Source: Halapricum desulfuricans (lineage in GTDB: Archaea > Halobacteriota > Halobacteria > Halobacteriales > Haloarculaceae). From it: a stretch of 64,000 nt of DNA. The stretch is taken from contig NZ_CP064788.1 in assembly GCF_017094525.1 (NCBI RefSeq), forward strand, positions 1,411,030 to 1,475,029. Direction: 5' to 3'. The notes beneath the pieces were generated by a model. It worked only from the letters and a program-made list of their open reading frames with translations. It was not told where the DNA came from and ran no database searches. Shown one piece after another: positions 17,289 through 25,057 of the stretch (its first letter is position 1; each line of letters starts with the position of its first letter). A program made the translations under genes and the position numbers.

Positions 17289-18341
17289 CTACTCGACGAA
17301 CCGATCGTCCGACGTCCGGCGGTGTTCGTTGTCGATTGCGCCCTCAAGCCACCCGATCCGGGCGTCTTCGACCCCGTTGAACTCGGGGACAAACGGTTTG
17401 ATATCGAGCAGCGGCGTCCCGTCGAGTACGTCGACCCCGGAGACGAACAGCGAGCCATCCGAGACGTTCTCCAACTCGAGGACGGACATCCCGAGCGGGT
17501 TCGGTCGTCGCGGGGCCCGCGTCGCGAAGACGCCGTGGACCTCGTCTTCCATAAACGGCTGGGGCTGCAGGTCGTAGTCCTCGGCGGCGTGGAACTGATA
17601 GAGCACGACGATATGGGAGAACTCCGCCAGATCGAGCAGCCCAGGTTCGTACTCGGGGTCGACCTCGACGACACCCATCGCCTCGGAGAAGGCACCCTGG
17701 ATCGGCATCCCTGTCTCCTCGGTGTACGGCGAGTGGATGGTGCCGATCGGCTGGGTTGACCCGTCCGACGATCGGGTCGAATCGAGTCCGGCGGTCGAAG
17801 CCGTCACGCCGCTGCCGTCGGTCGTCGCCGGCGTCGTGACTTCCCTGAGGACGGCGGCGAGCCAGTCGGCCACGTCGGAGTAATCCCGGGCCGTAATCAG
17901 GTTGCCGTCGACGACGCCCGCATCGTTCACGAACGTCCCACCGGCGGCCTCGACGTCGTCTTTGATCGAGGGATGGCAGGCCAGTCGCCGCCCCTCGACG
18001 ACGCCGGCACTGACGAGCAACTGTGCGCCGTGACAGACCGACGCGATCGGTTTGTCCCGCTCGTCGAACGAGCGAACGATATCGATGGCCTCGGGGGCTT
18101 GCATCCGGATCGCCTCCGAGGAGTACCCGCCCGGAAGCACGAGCAGGTCGTAGGCCGCCGCGTCGGCCTCCGCGATCGGCAGGTCGGCTTCGAAGTCGAT
18201 CCCGTTGAGCCCGGTGATCGGCTGTCCGCCGGGAGCGGCGATATCGACGGTGTGGCCGGCCTCCTGGAGGCGGTAGTAGGGGTAACTGAGCGAGCGATCG
18301 CCGAATCGATCCGCCGCGAGTGCGAGTGCGTTCAGTGTCAT
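17289..18341 (-). CDS. Fusion of DJ-1/PfpI domain and TrmO-like tRNA methyltransferase domain
   Basis: 350 residues in two parts. Residues 1-170 are a DJ-1/PfpI (class I glutamine amidotransferase-like) domain with LLVLPGGYSSEAIRM, the nucleophile cysteine in IASVCHGAQLLVSAG and an LITARDYSDVADWL end. A Ser/Thr-rich linker follows (about 170-200). Residues about 200-350 match TrmO/TsaA (YaeB), the SAM-dependent enzyme that methylates t6A37 of tRNA: IGTIHSPYTEETGMPIQGA, FATRAPRRPNPLGMSVLELE and VDVLDGTPLLDIKPFVPEFN. It is downstream of the ABC uptake genes and upstream of the moeA pair. Each domain is well supported. Why they are joined is unknown. Confidence 0.85.
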   Translation of the reverse strand: MTLNALALAADRFGDRSLSYPYYRLQEAGHTVDIAAPGGQPITGLNGIDFEADLPIAEADAAAYDLLVLPGGYSSEAIRMQAPEAIDIVRSFDERDKPIASVCHGAQLLVSAGVVEGRRLACHPSIKDDVEAAGGTFVNDAGVVDGNLITARDYSDVADWLAAVLREVTTPATTDGSGVTASTAGLDSTRSSDGSTQPIGTIHSPYTEETGMPIQGAFSEAMGVVEVDPEYEPGLLDLAEFSHIVVLYQFHAAEDYDLQPQPFMEDEVHGVFATRAPRRPNPLGMSVLELENVSDGSLFVSGVDVLDGTPLLDIKPFVPEFNGVEDARIGWLEGAIDNEHRRTSDDRFVE

Positions 18342-18394
18342 AGGTTATTTGGGTGGTGTCTGGTGAGTGTCTGGATTATCTGTGCGTTGTTCAG

Positions 18395-19210
18395 TCAGTG
18401 TCTTGGCTTGGTGGTGTGTTTTTCGGAGCGTCGAGCAGTCGACTGGTCGGTTCCCCGGCTGTCCCGAATCGTGTTTCGGATGGCGCTCACGTAGGGGTCG
18501 AACCGGTCGGTCTCGAAGTCCCGCGGCCGATCGAGATCAACATCGACGACAGTCCCAATCGTCCCGCGCCCGTCGAAGACGACGACCGCATCCGAGAGTC
18601 GAACCGCCTCGCCGACGGTGTGTGTCACGAGGACGACTGTCTTGTCCAGGTCGTTCCAAATCCCGAGCAGATCCTCCTGCAGTGACTCCCGGGTCGCCAC
18701 GTCGAGATCCGAGAACGGCTCGTCAAGCAGCAGGACCTCGGGATCGGGAGCGAGCGCCCGAGAGATCCCGACACGGGTTCGCATACCGCCGCTGAGTTCG
18801 GAGGGATAGGCGTCGGCCCGGTCGGCAAGCCCGACCATCGAAAGGAGCCGCTCGACTCGCCGGTCAGCCACAGTCGCGCTCGTGTCATCGACCTCCAGTC
18901 CGAAGCGAACGTTCTCGGCCACCGTCCGCCAGGGATACAGCGTCGTCGACTGGAAGACGAGTCCCCGGTCGGGGTCCGGCCCGGTGACCACGTCGCCGTC
19001 GACGCGGACGCGCCCGGAGGACGGCGATTCCAGACCCGCGACCAGCCGGAGAAGCGTCGTCTTCCCACAGCCGGAGGGGCCGACGAGACTCACGAACCCG
19101 CCCTCGTGGACTGAGAGGTCGATCCCCTTGAGTGCGGCGATAGTCCCCTCGCCGGTCTCGTAACGCTTCGAGACGTTTTCGAGGGCGAGAAACGTGTCCT
19201 CGTCAGTCAC
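18395..19210 (-). CDS. NitT/TauT-type ABC transporter ATP-binding protein
   Basis: ATPase (271 residues) of an uptake transporter of the nitrate/taurine/sulfonate class. Walker A LVGPSGCGKTTLLRLVAGLE, Q-loop LVFQSTTLYPWRTVAENV, signature LSGGMRTRVGISRAL, Walker B EVLLLDEPFSDLD and LVTHTVGEAVRLSD are present. The start is GTG at 19210 (MTDEDTFLALENVSKRYETG), overlapping the permease stop by four bases. The family's TauB/SsuB look is clear. The substrate (sulfonate, nitrate, thiamine precursor or an oxyanion) is not fixed by sequence. Confidence 0.9.
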   Translation of the reverse strand: MTDEDTFLALENVSKRYETGEGTIAALKGIDLSVHEGGFVSLVGPSGCGKTTLLRLVAGLESPSSGRVRVDGDVVTGPDPDRGLVFQSTTLYPWRTVAENVRFGLEVDDTSATVADRRVERLLSMVGLADRADAYPSELSGGMRTRVGISRALAPDPEVLLLDEPFSDLDVATRESLQEDLLGIWNDLDKTVVLVTHTVGEAVRLSDAVVVFDGRGTIGTVVDVDLDRPRDFETDRFDPYVSAIRNTIRDSRGTDQSTARRSEKHTTKPRH

Positions 19211-20070
19211 GGGGCAACCACCTCGCGAGTGACCTGAAAGAGCGCGTCCGTGGCCAGATACGCAAGCCCGAGCGCGAGCATATAGGCCATACTGACGTCC
19301 ATCGCGAGACTCTGGGCCGTGTGGATGATTCGATAGCCGAGCCCCGGCGCGCCGAACAGTTCGGCGGCGACGATGATCATCCAGCTTCGGCCGAGGCTGG
19401 TTCGGACGGCGGTGAAAACCGACGGCGCAACGCCAGGAACCACGACCTTCCGAAGCATCGTAGTGTGATCCTGGACGCCGAGACTCTCCCCGACCTCGAT
19501 CCACTCCGTCGGGAGTTCCCGGACTCCGTCGTGGGCGCCAAGCAGTGTGATCCAGAACGAACCGATGGCGACGATGACCGCCGCGCCGGCGTGGCCGATG
19601 CCGACCCAGGCGATGACAAAGCCCATCCACGCCAGCGGTGGGATCGGTCGCAGCAGCCCCACAGCAGGCGTGAAATACTCGTCCAGCCGCGTCGAATACC
19701 CCAATGCGATGCCCAGCGGCGTCCCCAGCCCAACACCGAGAAGCAAGCCGGGGACGTAATGCAGCAGGCTCTGCAAAAGGACGGCCGAAAGTTCCGTCAA
19801 CTGGAGTGTAACGCCGGCGAACGCGAACGTCGCCGGCGTCGTCAGCTCCGTGACGAACGCCCCAAGGACAGCCGCAGGTGTCGGAAGCAGGTACGACGGG
19901 ACCGTACCCGCGAGCGACCACCAGCCGGCCACGAAGACGACCGCGCCGACGAGACCGCGCCCTACTCGACCCGAAATGAGCGACGATCGGTCGACCGCCC
20001 CGAACGCGACAGTGGCGGATTCGCGCGTGGCCGACAATACGTCATTGCGATCGGACGGCCGACTAGCCAT
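19207..20070 (-). CDS. NitT/TauT-type ABC transporter permease
   Basis: Inner-membrane permease of 287 residues with about six helices. The type I (BPD_transp_1) core includes YVPGLLLGVGLGTPLGIALG, LRPIPPLAWMGFVIAWVGIG and the EAA-loop EVGESLGVQDHTTMLRKVVV. It overlaps the ATPase start (GTGA) and the upstream DUF2061 gene, so the operon is translationally coupled. With the ATPase and lipoprotein it completes one uptake system. Confidence 0.9.
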   Translation of the reverse strand: MASRPSDRNDVLSATRESATVAFGAVDRSSLISGRVGRGLVGAVVFVAGWWSLAGTVPSYLLPTPAAVLGAFVTELTTPATFAFAGVTLQLTELSAVLLQSLLHYVPGLLLGVGLGTPLGIALGYSTRLDEYFTPAVGLLRPIPPLAWMGFVIAWVGIGHAGAAVIVAIGSFWITLLGAHDGVRELPTEWIEVGESLGVQDHTTMLRKVVVPGVAPSVFTAVRTSLGRSWMIIVAAELFGAPGLGYRIIHTAQSLAMDVSMAYMLALGLAYLATDALFQVTREVVAP

Positions 20071-20317
20071 CGCTGCCCCCCTCGAATCGGAAGCGGTCCC
20101 AGATTCGCTCGTAGGCGTAGTACGTCCCCGTCTTGAGGATATTGGTGACGACCCCGATCTGTAGCGAGGCCGTCGAGTCGGCCGTGACGGCGTAGGCGAC
20201 GACGACAGTCAGGACGATCATAAACAGCCGGTAGACCAGCGCTTTAAGGAGCGACTCACTCCAACTGCGGCGCGGATCGTCGACCGTGATCGGTAACAGC
20301 GATCTGCCAGCCATCAC
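20063..20317 (-). CDS. DUF2061 small membrane protein inside the ABC operon
   Basis: An 84-residue protein with two predicted helices (LVYRLFMIVLTVVVAYAVTA and LQIGVVTNILKTGTYYAYER) and the DUF2061 hallmark YYAYERIWDRFRFE. Function unknown; family members are often encoded next to sulfur assimilation and sulfonate transport genes, which would favour a sulfur compound as substrate of the transporter. The start can be 20317 or 20314; the gene overlaps its neighbours on both sides, so it is co-translated with the permease and binding protein. Confidence 0.85.
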   Translation of the reverse strand: MMAGRSLLPITVDDPRRSWSESLLKALVYRLFMIVLTVVVAYAVTADSTASLQIGVVTNILKTGTYYAYERIWDRFRFEGGSDG

Positions 20318-21339
20318 TGATCCCCGACGGCTTGGTCGTAATGAGACATATCGAACAACTCATCGGCCGTAAGACGCGAATCAGTTTTCCCGAGTCGGTG
20401 GGCATACTCGGCCAGCACCTCGGCCCCGGACGTAATATCGTGTGGGTCGGTGGTGTACTGCGTCGCCGGTGAGTCGAGCGCGGCCCGCGCTGTCGAGGCG
20501 TCGAGGGCATTTTCGCCACCGTAGACGTCGCTCATATACGTCGCGGCCTGGTCGGGATTGTCGTGGATGAACTGGGTTGCCGATGCGTGCCGATCGATGA
20601 ACGCCGCAACGGCATCGGGACGCTTCTCCGCGAACGCGTCCCGGACGACAGTCACGCCGGCCGGTTCGCCGGGAATGAACTGCTCGACGCGTGCGACGCG
20701 CTGGTAGGGGGCGTCCGTACGCTCCTCGATCAGCGTCGGCGTCGGCTCCGGGATAACGGCCCCGTCGACCTCACCGGCGAGTAAGGCCTGCCGGGCAGCG
20801 CCCGGTCCGCCGAGATGGACGAGTTCGACGTCCTCGAGCGACGCTTCACGTTCGTTGCTGATCCAGTATCGAGCAGTGATGTCCGAGACACTCCCTTTCG
20901 GATACGTGCCGAGTGTGAACCGTCGCCCGTCTACCGCGTCGAACCCACCGCTGTCGGCCGCGAACCGGTCGGCGACCGACTCCGCGATCAGCACGACGAA
21001 GCCGTTTTTCGAACTCGCCGAGACGACGTGCGCCTCGGCGTCCGAATCCGCGACGACGAGTGCCGGAACCACACCGATCATCCCGATATCAGCTTTGCCA
21101 GTCGTAAGCAGCTGGACGATACTATTGCAGCTGGCTTCGTCGGTCTCGAAGTCGGCATCCATCGCCTCGAACCAGCCTTCCCGATCCATAACGACTGCCT
21201 GGAAGTGAGGTGGTGCCGCGTCGTAGGCCAGCTGGACCGGCCCAGTAGCGCCGCTGTTTTGCCCGAACACCGTACAACCTGAAAGGGCGGTCGTGCTGGC
21301 AACACCGAGACTCCCAAGGAACGCACGCCGATTCATCAT
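20314..21339 (-). CDS. Substrate-binding lipoprotein of the NitT/TauT-type transporter
   Basis: Extracellular, membrane-anchored binding protein of 341 residues (MMNRRAFLGSLGVASTTALS then GC). The signal has RR in a Tat-like context and a lipobox ALSGC. The mature part resembles SsuA/TauA: QLAYDAAPPHFQAVVMDREG, FTLGTYPKGSVSDITARYW and EVDGAVIPEPTPTLIEERTD. It is first in the operon binding protein - DUF2061 - permease - ATPase. The real start is at 21339 (or 21336); the longer open frame upstream is non-coding. Confidence 0.9.
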   Translation of the reverse strand: MMNRRAFLGSLGVASTTALSGCTVFGQNSGATGPVQLAYDAAPPHFQAVVMDREGWFEAMDADFETDEASCNSIVQLLTTGKADIGMIGVVPALVVADSDAEAHVVSASSKNGFVVLIAESVADRFAADSGGFDAVDGRRFTLGTYPKGSVSDITARYWISNEREASLEDVELVHLGGPGAARQALLAGEVDGAVIPEPTPTLIEERTDAPYQRVARVEQFIPGEPAGVTVVRDAFAEKRPDAVAAFIDRHASATQFIHDNPDQAATYMSDVYGGENALDASTARAALDSPATQYTTDPHDITSGAEVLAEYAHRLGKTDSRLTADELFDMSHYDQAVGDQ

Positions 21340-21354
21340 ACCCGAATATCGGAG

Positions 21355-21390
21355 AATATTGCCATAAGAGTAACGATTATAGCCAATATC
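21355..21390. promoter_or_regulatory. Inverted repeat upstream of the ABC uptake operon
   Basis: AATATTGCCATAA (21355-21367) and TTATAGCCAATATC (21377-21390) form an imperfect inverted repeat 16-51 bases before the start of the binding-protein gene. In addition GTTACTC occurs twice on the minus strand nearby. The position over the promoter suggests an operator; no regulator can be named. Confidence 0.4.
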
Positions 21391-21439
21391 TTGCGAGGGA
21401 GTAACCATAATCGGCAACAATTTTCGGATCTTTCCATAG

Positions 21440-21556
21440 CGGTCCGATCGCGTTCGAGTCGGCTCGTCTGATCTCAAGACTCTCGATGAGGTCATTGAGG
21501 AACTCTCGAAGGAGTGCAACGACTCCGGTTCGAACCGATCGTGGAACGCTGCATAG
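21440..21556 (+). pseudogene. Short remnant resembling a VapB/RHH-type antitoxin end
   Basis: An open stretch of 38 codons after a stop reads RVRVGSSDLKTLDEVIEELS and ends at TAG (21554-21556). The TLDEVIEEL part is like the helical region of haloarchaeal antitoxins. There is no start codon and no toxin beside it. It lies between the ABC operon and the first IS, so it may be debris at the island edge. Weak call. Confidence 0.25.
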
Positions 21557-21631
21557 GAGGGTTGCGTAACAGCTACGAAAATCGAAAATATTAAGCAGTA
21601 AACAGCATTAAACAGCAGTAATGGCAAAGGT

Positions 21632-23092
21632 CGTTACTTCCCGAACGAGTCGAGAGGATGCTGCCTGAACGCCGCGAAACAATCACTTTCTGTATGATTT
21701 GGCGGTCAGTCTCGGCTGCTACCGCTGCGTAGATCAAGACAAGTCTAATTCACCACTCCAAACAGACGATCTCACCCGGACTTCGACGGTCTCTGCCGAC
21801 AGCTGTTGCTCACCGCCCAACGAATAGGCTGTGGGCTGACCCCAGTCAGCCCGCTGCCGTTGCCTGTGACGCCCGCACACCAACCCCGTTCGCTTTGATC
21901 TTCCACCGGCGGTGTAACTCCTCTTCCAGTTCGTGCCGAATCCAGTCACAGAACGTCTTGAACGTGAACTCCTCGGGCAGGTCGCGCCCGCCCCGCCGCG
22001 GGCGGGCGACGACCGCCCACCTCAGCACGAGCCACAGGTTCTCCAGCAGTGCCGCGACGAGCATAATCGCAAACCGCACGATTGGATCACGTGTCGTCGT
22101 GATCCCGCGTGCTTGCCGCAGCAAGCGATAGGTTGTTTCAATGCCTGACCGCTTCCTGTAGAGGCGTTCGACCTGCTTGGCCGAGCGATCAGTAACGCCG
22201 CACGCGACGTAGCCACGGACAACCTCACCGTGCTTGCCGCGATCACCGTTTTGGTAGGAGACAGCGACCACGAGCGGGAAGCGCAGTTCCCGCTCGCTGT
22301 CTTTGTACATACGATAGGTCGTCATGTACGACTTGTGGACGTCGAGTTTGTCCTTCATACGTTCGCCCTTCTTGGGCACGTGAACGACCGTTGCGGCGAT
22401 ATCACGAGCACGGCGGATGACGCGTTCGTTGTAGAATCCGCTGTCGGCAAGCAGCAGGTCGATCTCGAAGGGGTAGTTCTCGACGCGGGCGAGCACGCGC
22501 TCGACCGCGTCAGCCTCATCTTCGTCACTGCGGACATACGTCATCGCCAGCGTCACCGGCTTCTTGTTGGAGACGACGTAGGCCGTGCAATAGCGGTGGC
22601 AGGTAGTTGTCCCGTCCTTGGGAGCCATCGAGCAGAGTTCGCCGTCGTCGGCGTAGTGCTCGCCATGATAGGGGTTATCGATGAAGTCGATGGAGACGAT
22701 TCTCGACCGGTCAGGGTCGAGAATCGTCATGGCGAGGCGTCCGAGCAGACGGTTAGCGACGAACTCGAGCCACGCTCGGTCGAGCGTATGGAGCCATGTG
22801 AAGACAGTGTCGTCACACGGCGTTCCGTTGGTGTCGTTGCAGGTTTCCCAGATTGAGGTCTGGTTGACGCAAGCCAAGATGACGACGAGCCAGATGTCGC
22901 CGGGGTCGAGGGGGCTCCCCTCGACACCCGGCAACGGGAGTGGAGTAATGACTTCTTCCGCTACGTCTTTCACGTCCGATGCCGAAAGGTAACCGTCTGG
23001 ATCGGGGATCTTGAACACATCCAGATCCAGACACTTTCTCGTTGTTAACTCGGCGATTCAATTCCGCTGATTACGCCGGTTGGGAAGTACCG
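21632..23092 (-). mobile_element. ISH3-family insertion sequence, copy 1
   Basis: A 1461-bp insertion sequence. Ends are CGTTACTTCCCGAAC (left) and, inverted at the right, CGGTACTTCCCAACC, about 15 bp with four mismatches. It encodes one transposase on the minus strand. Flanking five bases are AAGGT (left) and AAGCT (right), a possible imperfect 5-bp target duplication. The right about 530 bp are identical to the copy at 27056-28516 while the left part differs by many bases. Confidence 0.85.
21846..23018 (-). CDS. Transposase of IS copy 1 (IS4 superfamily, ISH3 group)
   Basis: DDE transposase of 390 residues (GTG start, MFKIPDPDGYLSASDVKDVA). Catalytic landmarks are the first Asp region VSIDFIDNPYHGEHYADD, the second Asp in LLLADSGFYNERVIRRARD, and the Glu in RLYRKRSGIETTYRLLRQ, followed by VARPRRGGRDLPEEFTFKTF, close to ISH3/ISH51-type enzymes. 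No frameshift is visible, so it may be active. It differs from the other copy at six residues, all in the C-terminal two thirds. Confidence 0.9.
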   Translation of the reverse strand: MFKIPDPDGYLSASDVKDVAEEVITPLPLPGVEGSPLDPGDIWLVVILACVNQTSIWETCNDTNGTPCDDTVFTWLHTLDRAWLEFVANRLLGRLAMTILDPDRSRIVSIDFIDNPYHGEHYADDGELCSMAPKDGTTTCHRYCTAYVVSNKKPVTLAMTYVRSDEDEADAVERVLARVENYPFEIDLLLADSGFYNERVIRRARDIAATVVHVPKKGERMKDKLDVHKSYMTTYRMYKDSERELRFPLVVAVSYQNGDRGKHGEVVRGYVACGVTDRSAKQVERLYRKRSGIETTYRLLRQARGITTTRDPIVRFAIMLVAALLENLWLVLRWAVVARPRRGGRDLPEEFTFKTFCDWIRHELEEELHRRWKIKANGVGVRASQATAAG

Positions 23093-23862
23093 AAGCTGCA
23101 TACGGAAAGTATGGTACTGATTCCTGTTTTGCGGTTCCCCGGGTTGAGAAGAACGGACAGGTGATCGATGACTACGATCTTCAGAATAATCCGATCGTCC
23201 GATATTCCAGTTGGGTCGACAAGGACAGCACAGACAATAGGAACGTTGATTACGGTGATGTCGAGGCCAGGTTTGCTGTTGCTTTCTACATGGAGGAGGC
23301 GGTTCATTACGGGACTTACTACGGTGTGCAGCAGTGCTACGGGCCGTTCAATAATTACGTCCTGGATGTGCCGTTTGACGAAATCTCGATGACTACTGAT
23401 GCCCCTGAAAACGTGACTGAGGGGGAGCCAGTAGAGGTTGATGTCCGGTTTGAGAACGATTGGAAGCCGTTAGAGGCAGATCTGAATGGAGAAGCCTGTA
23501 TTTCTGGTTACTGTAGTGAGTTCTCCAGGGAGAACGTTTCTATCCCGACCGGTGGTAGAACGATAGATGTTGAAGTGGCGGAGCCGGTGTCGAACTTCAC
23601 TGGCGATGTCTCAGTGGATATGGGTGGTACTCTTGGCTTGGATATGGAGGAGTTCCGGACGGAGAATGTGGCTACTGATTGTGACGGCGACGGCGAGAAA
23701 GAGGATGCTTCAACGTGTAGCACGGTGAAGATTGCAGATTTGGAAGGTAGTCAAGTGGTGAACGTTGTTCGGGCTCCGGAGGAGCCACCTGAGGATTCCG
23801 GGCTCTTCGAGGAGGTCTTGCAAATGCTGCAACCCGTAATCAAGATCCTGACCTTCGGGTGA
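23093..23862 (+). pseudogene. C-terminal part of a cysteine-rich secreted protein, cut by IS copy 1
   Basis: About 255 residues remain; the frame enters from the IS and its own start is lost. The first part has Cys pairs (GTDSCFAVPRVEKNG, YGVQQCYGPFNNYVLDVPF). The middle is like an Ig/CARDB beta-domain (TTDAPENVTEGEPVEVDVRF, then CISGYCSEFSRENVSIP), with several N-glycosylation sequons. The end is amphipathic (GLFEEVLQMLQPVIKILTFG). Codon use is GC-poorer than core genes. I do not recognise the family. A viral spike or a fusexin-like ectodomain are conceivable, unproven readings. The two-TM gene follows 18 bases downstream. Confidence 0.65.
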
Positions 23863-23880
23863 TGTTGTATAGTAAGTAAT

Positions 23881-24174
23881 GTGTCGGAAGCCGTGGCTTC
23901 GGCTGGGAATTATACGGGATCGTTGAATTACAGTGAGGCGATTCAGGTGTTGTCGAGTCCGGAGTCGGCGGAGCAGGCGTTGATGTTGTTTCAGTTGGAG
24001 AGTTCTTTGGCGGTGGCGTTGACCTTGCTGGCGTTTGTTCCGTCGGTTGCGTTATTTGCAGCAGGGGGTGCCTTGGAGATGTATGAGGATTCCCGGTTCT
24101 GGCTGCTGTTGTTGGTCGAGGTTTTCTTTTCGGTGGTGGTGCTGGGTTCGGTGCCGTTCCTAATCTCGATGTAG
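23881..24174 (+). CDS. Small membrane protein with two helices
   Basis: A 97-residue protein starting at GTG. An N-terminal external part (SAGNYTGSLNYSEAIQVLSS) is followed by two membrane helices (LAVALTLLAFVPSVALFAAG and FWLLLLVEVFFSVVVLGSVP). It is in line with the truncated secreted protein just upstream, so the two may act together; small two-helix proteins next to a spike-like protein also occur in haloarchaeal pleolipoviruses, but sequence similarity to those is not visible to me. Confidence 0.6.
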   Translation: MSEAVASAGNYTGSLNYSEAIQVLSSPESAEQALMLFQLESSLAVALTLLAFVPSVALFAAGGALEMYEDSRFWLLLLVEVFFSVVVLGSVPFLISM

Positions 24175-24258
24175 GAACTGTGTTCGGCTTTCGGTGAACC
24201 CTTTTAAATGTCGGGTGAGGTATAGTTCTTAGAGGATCTGTTTTAGGGGTGGATTGAT

Positions 24259-24531
24259 GTGGAATACTTAGTACTGAGGAGTTCGGTGATCGGCAAACTG
24301 AATGAGACGAATCGAGAGATGTTGGAAGAGTTGAAAATGGCTGACAGTGAAGGGATGCGGGTGAAGGATTTGGCCGGGTCTCTGGATAAGAGTAAGGGTC
24401 ATATCTCTGATCAGGTCTCCAAGCTTGAGAACTATGATTTGGTGGAGAAACGAGTTGCTGATGATGGAAAGCAGCGTGTCTTCCTTGGTGACGACATTCG
24501 GTTCCTGCAGGAAGCCAACTTCCCCCGGTGA
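24259..24531 (+). CDS. Winged-helix transcriptional regulator
   Basis: A 90-residue protein (GTG start) with a winged helix-turn-helix: LNETNREMLEELKMADSEGM, RVKDLAGSLDKSKGHISDQV (recognition helix) and KLENYDLVEKRVADDGKQRV (wing). It looks like a MarR/ArsR-type chromatin-level switch of the sort used by archaeal mobile elements. A promoter-like CCTTTTAAATG lies about 55 bases upstream. It may control the surrounding island genes; the target is unknown. Confidence 0.7.
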   Translation: MEYLVLRSSVIGKLNETNREMLEELKMADSEGMRVKDLAGSLDKSKGHISDQVSKLENYDLVEKRVADDGKQRVFLGDDIRFLQEANFPR

Positions 24532-24588
24532 GTTCTCCGGGCCATATACTTTTTACATCTGATTCTTCTCAATTTACTCAAGGGTTCT

Positions 24589-24623
24589 CCCGTTCCTTCG
24601 AAACGGGTTTCCCTAGAGGGAAA
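24589..24623. promoter_or_regulatory. Two adjacent hairpins before the coiled-coil gene
   Basis: CCCGTT-ccttcga-AACGGG (24589-24607) is directly followed by TTTCCCT-AG-AGGGAAA (24608-24623), ending 16 bases before the GTG start at 24640. The pair could act in the 5' leader of the following transcript or end the regulator's transcript. No U-tract follows. Confidence 0.35.
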
Positions 24624-24639
24624 GGGGTGCAGTAGTTGA

Positions 24640-25017
24640 GTGGTTGATGACGATCTGTACGATGAATTGGAGCCATCAGAGGATGGTGAGCGGTATTCTT
24701 GGGGTGATGTCGTTGAGGAGTTGGAAGAGCCTCGGATGAAGAAGCTGGCAAGGAAGATACGGAAGCGGAGGGACGACGTCGTTGAGGATTTGGATGATGC
24801 GATCGAGGAGAATCGTGAACAGCTTCGTAGATCTCAGGGCTTTGCGGGCGGTGATACCGAAGAGTTCCGTGAAAGGATACGAGAATTAGAGCGGGAGAAG
24901 CGGGATAAGAAGCAGCGTTTTGCTGACCGAGTTGACGAGATCCGGGACGAGATCTTGGAAATCCAGGAAGAGATTGAGAAGCTGGAGGACATCAAGCCAG
25001 TCGACGAACTACTATAA
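24640..25017 (+). CDS. Coiled-coil protein
   Basis: A 125-residue, highly charged protein (GTG start) that is almost entirely predicted coiled coil, for example KKLARKIRKRRDDVVEDLDD and IRELEREKRDKKQRFADRVD. No signal, membrane helix or cysteine. It stops only a few bases before the secreted-protein gene. I do not recognise a family; a structural or assembly role is a guess. Confidence 0.6.
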   Translation: MVDDDLYDELEPSEDGERYSWGDVVEELEEPRMKKLARKIRKRRDDVVEDLDDAIEENREQLRRSQGFAGGDTEEFRERIRELEREKRDKKQRFADRVDEIRDEILEIQEEIEKLEDIKPVDELL

Positions 25018-25057
25018 TTCGTGCGTAGCGATCTCATCAGCACTCCAGCTCGTACTC

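Noticed and set aside
21500-21545. GGTTCGAACC as the T-arm box of a tRNA
   Set aside because: No acceptor, D or anticodon arm can be folded around it.
21621-21680. ATG at 21621 running into IS copy 1, as a gene cut after four codons
   Set aside because: After removing the IS the frame does not join the secreted protein at 23093, and no other continuation is seen.
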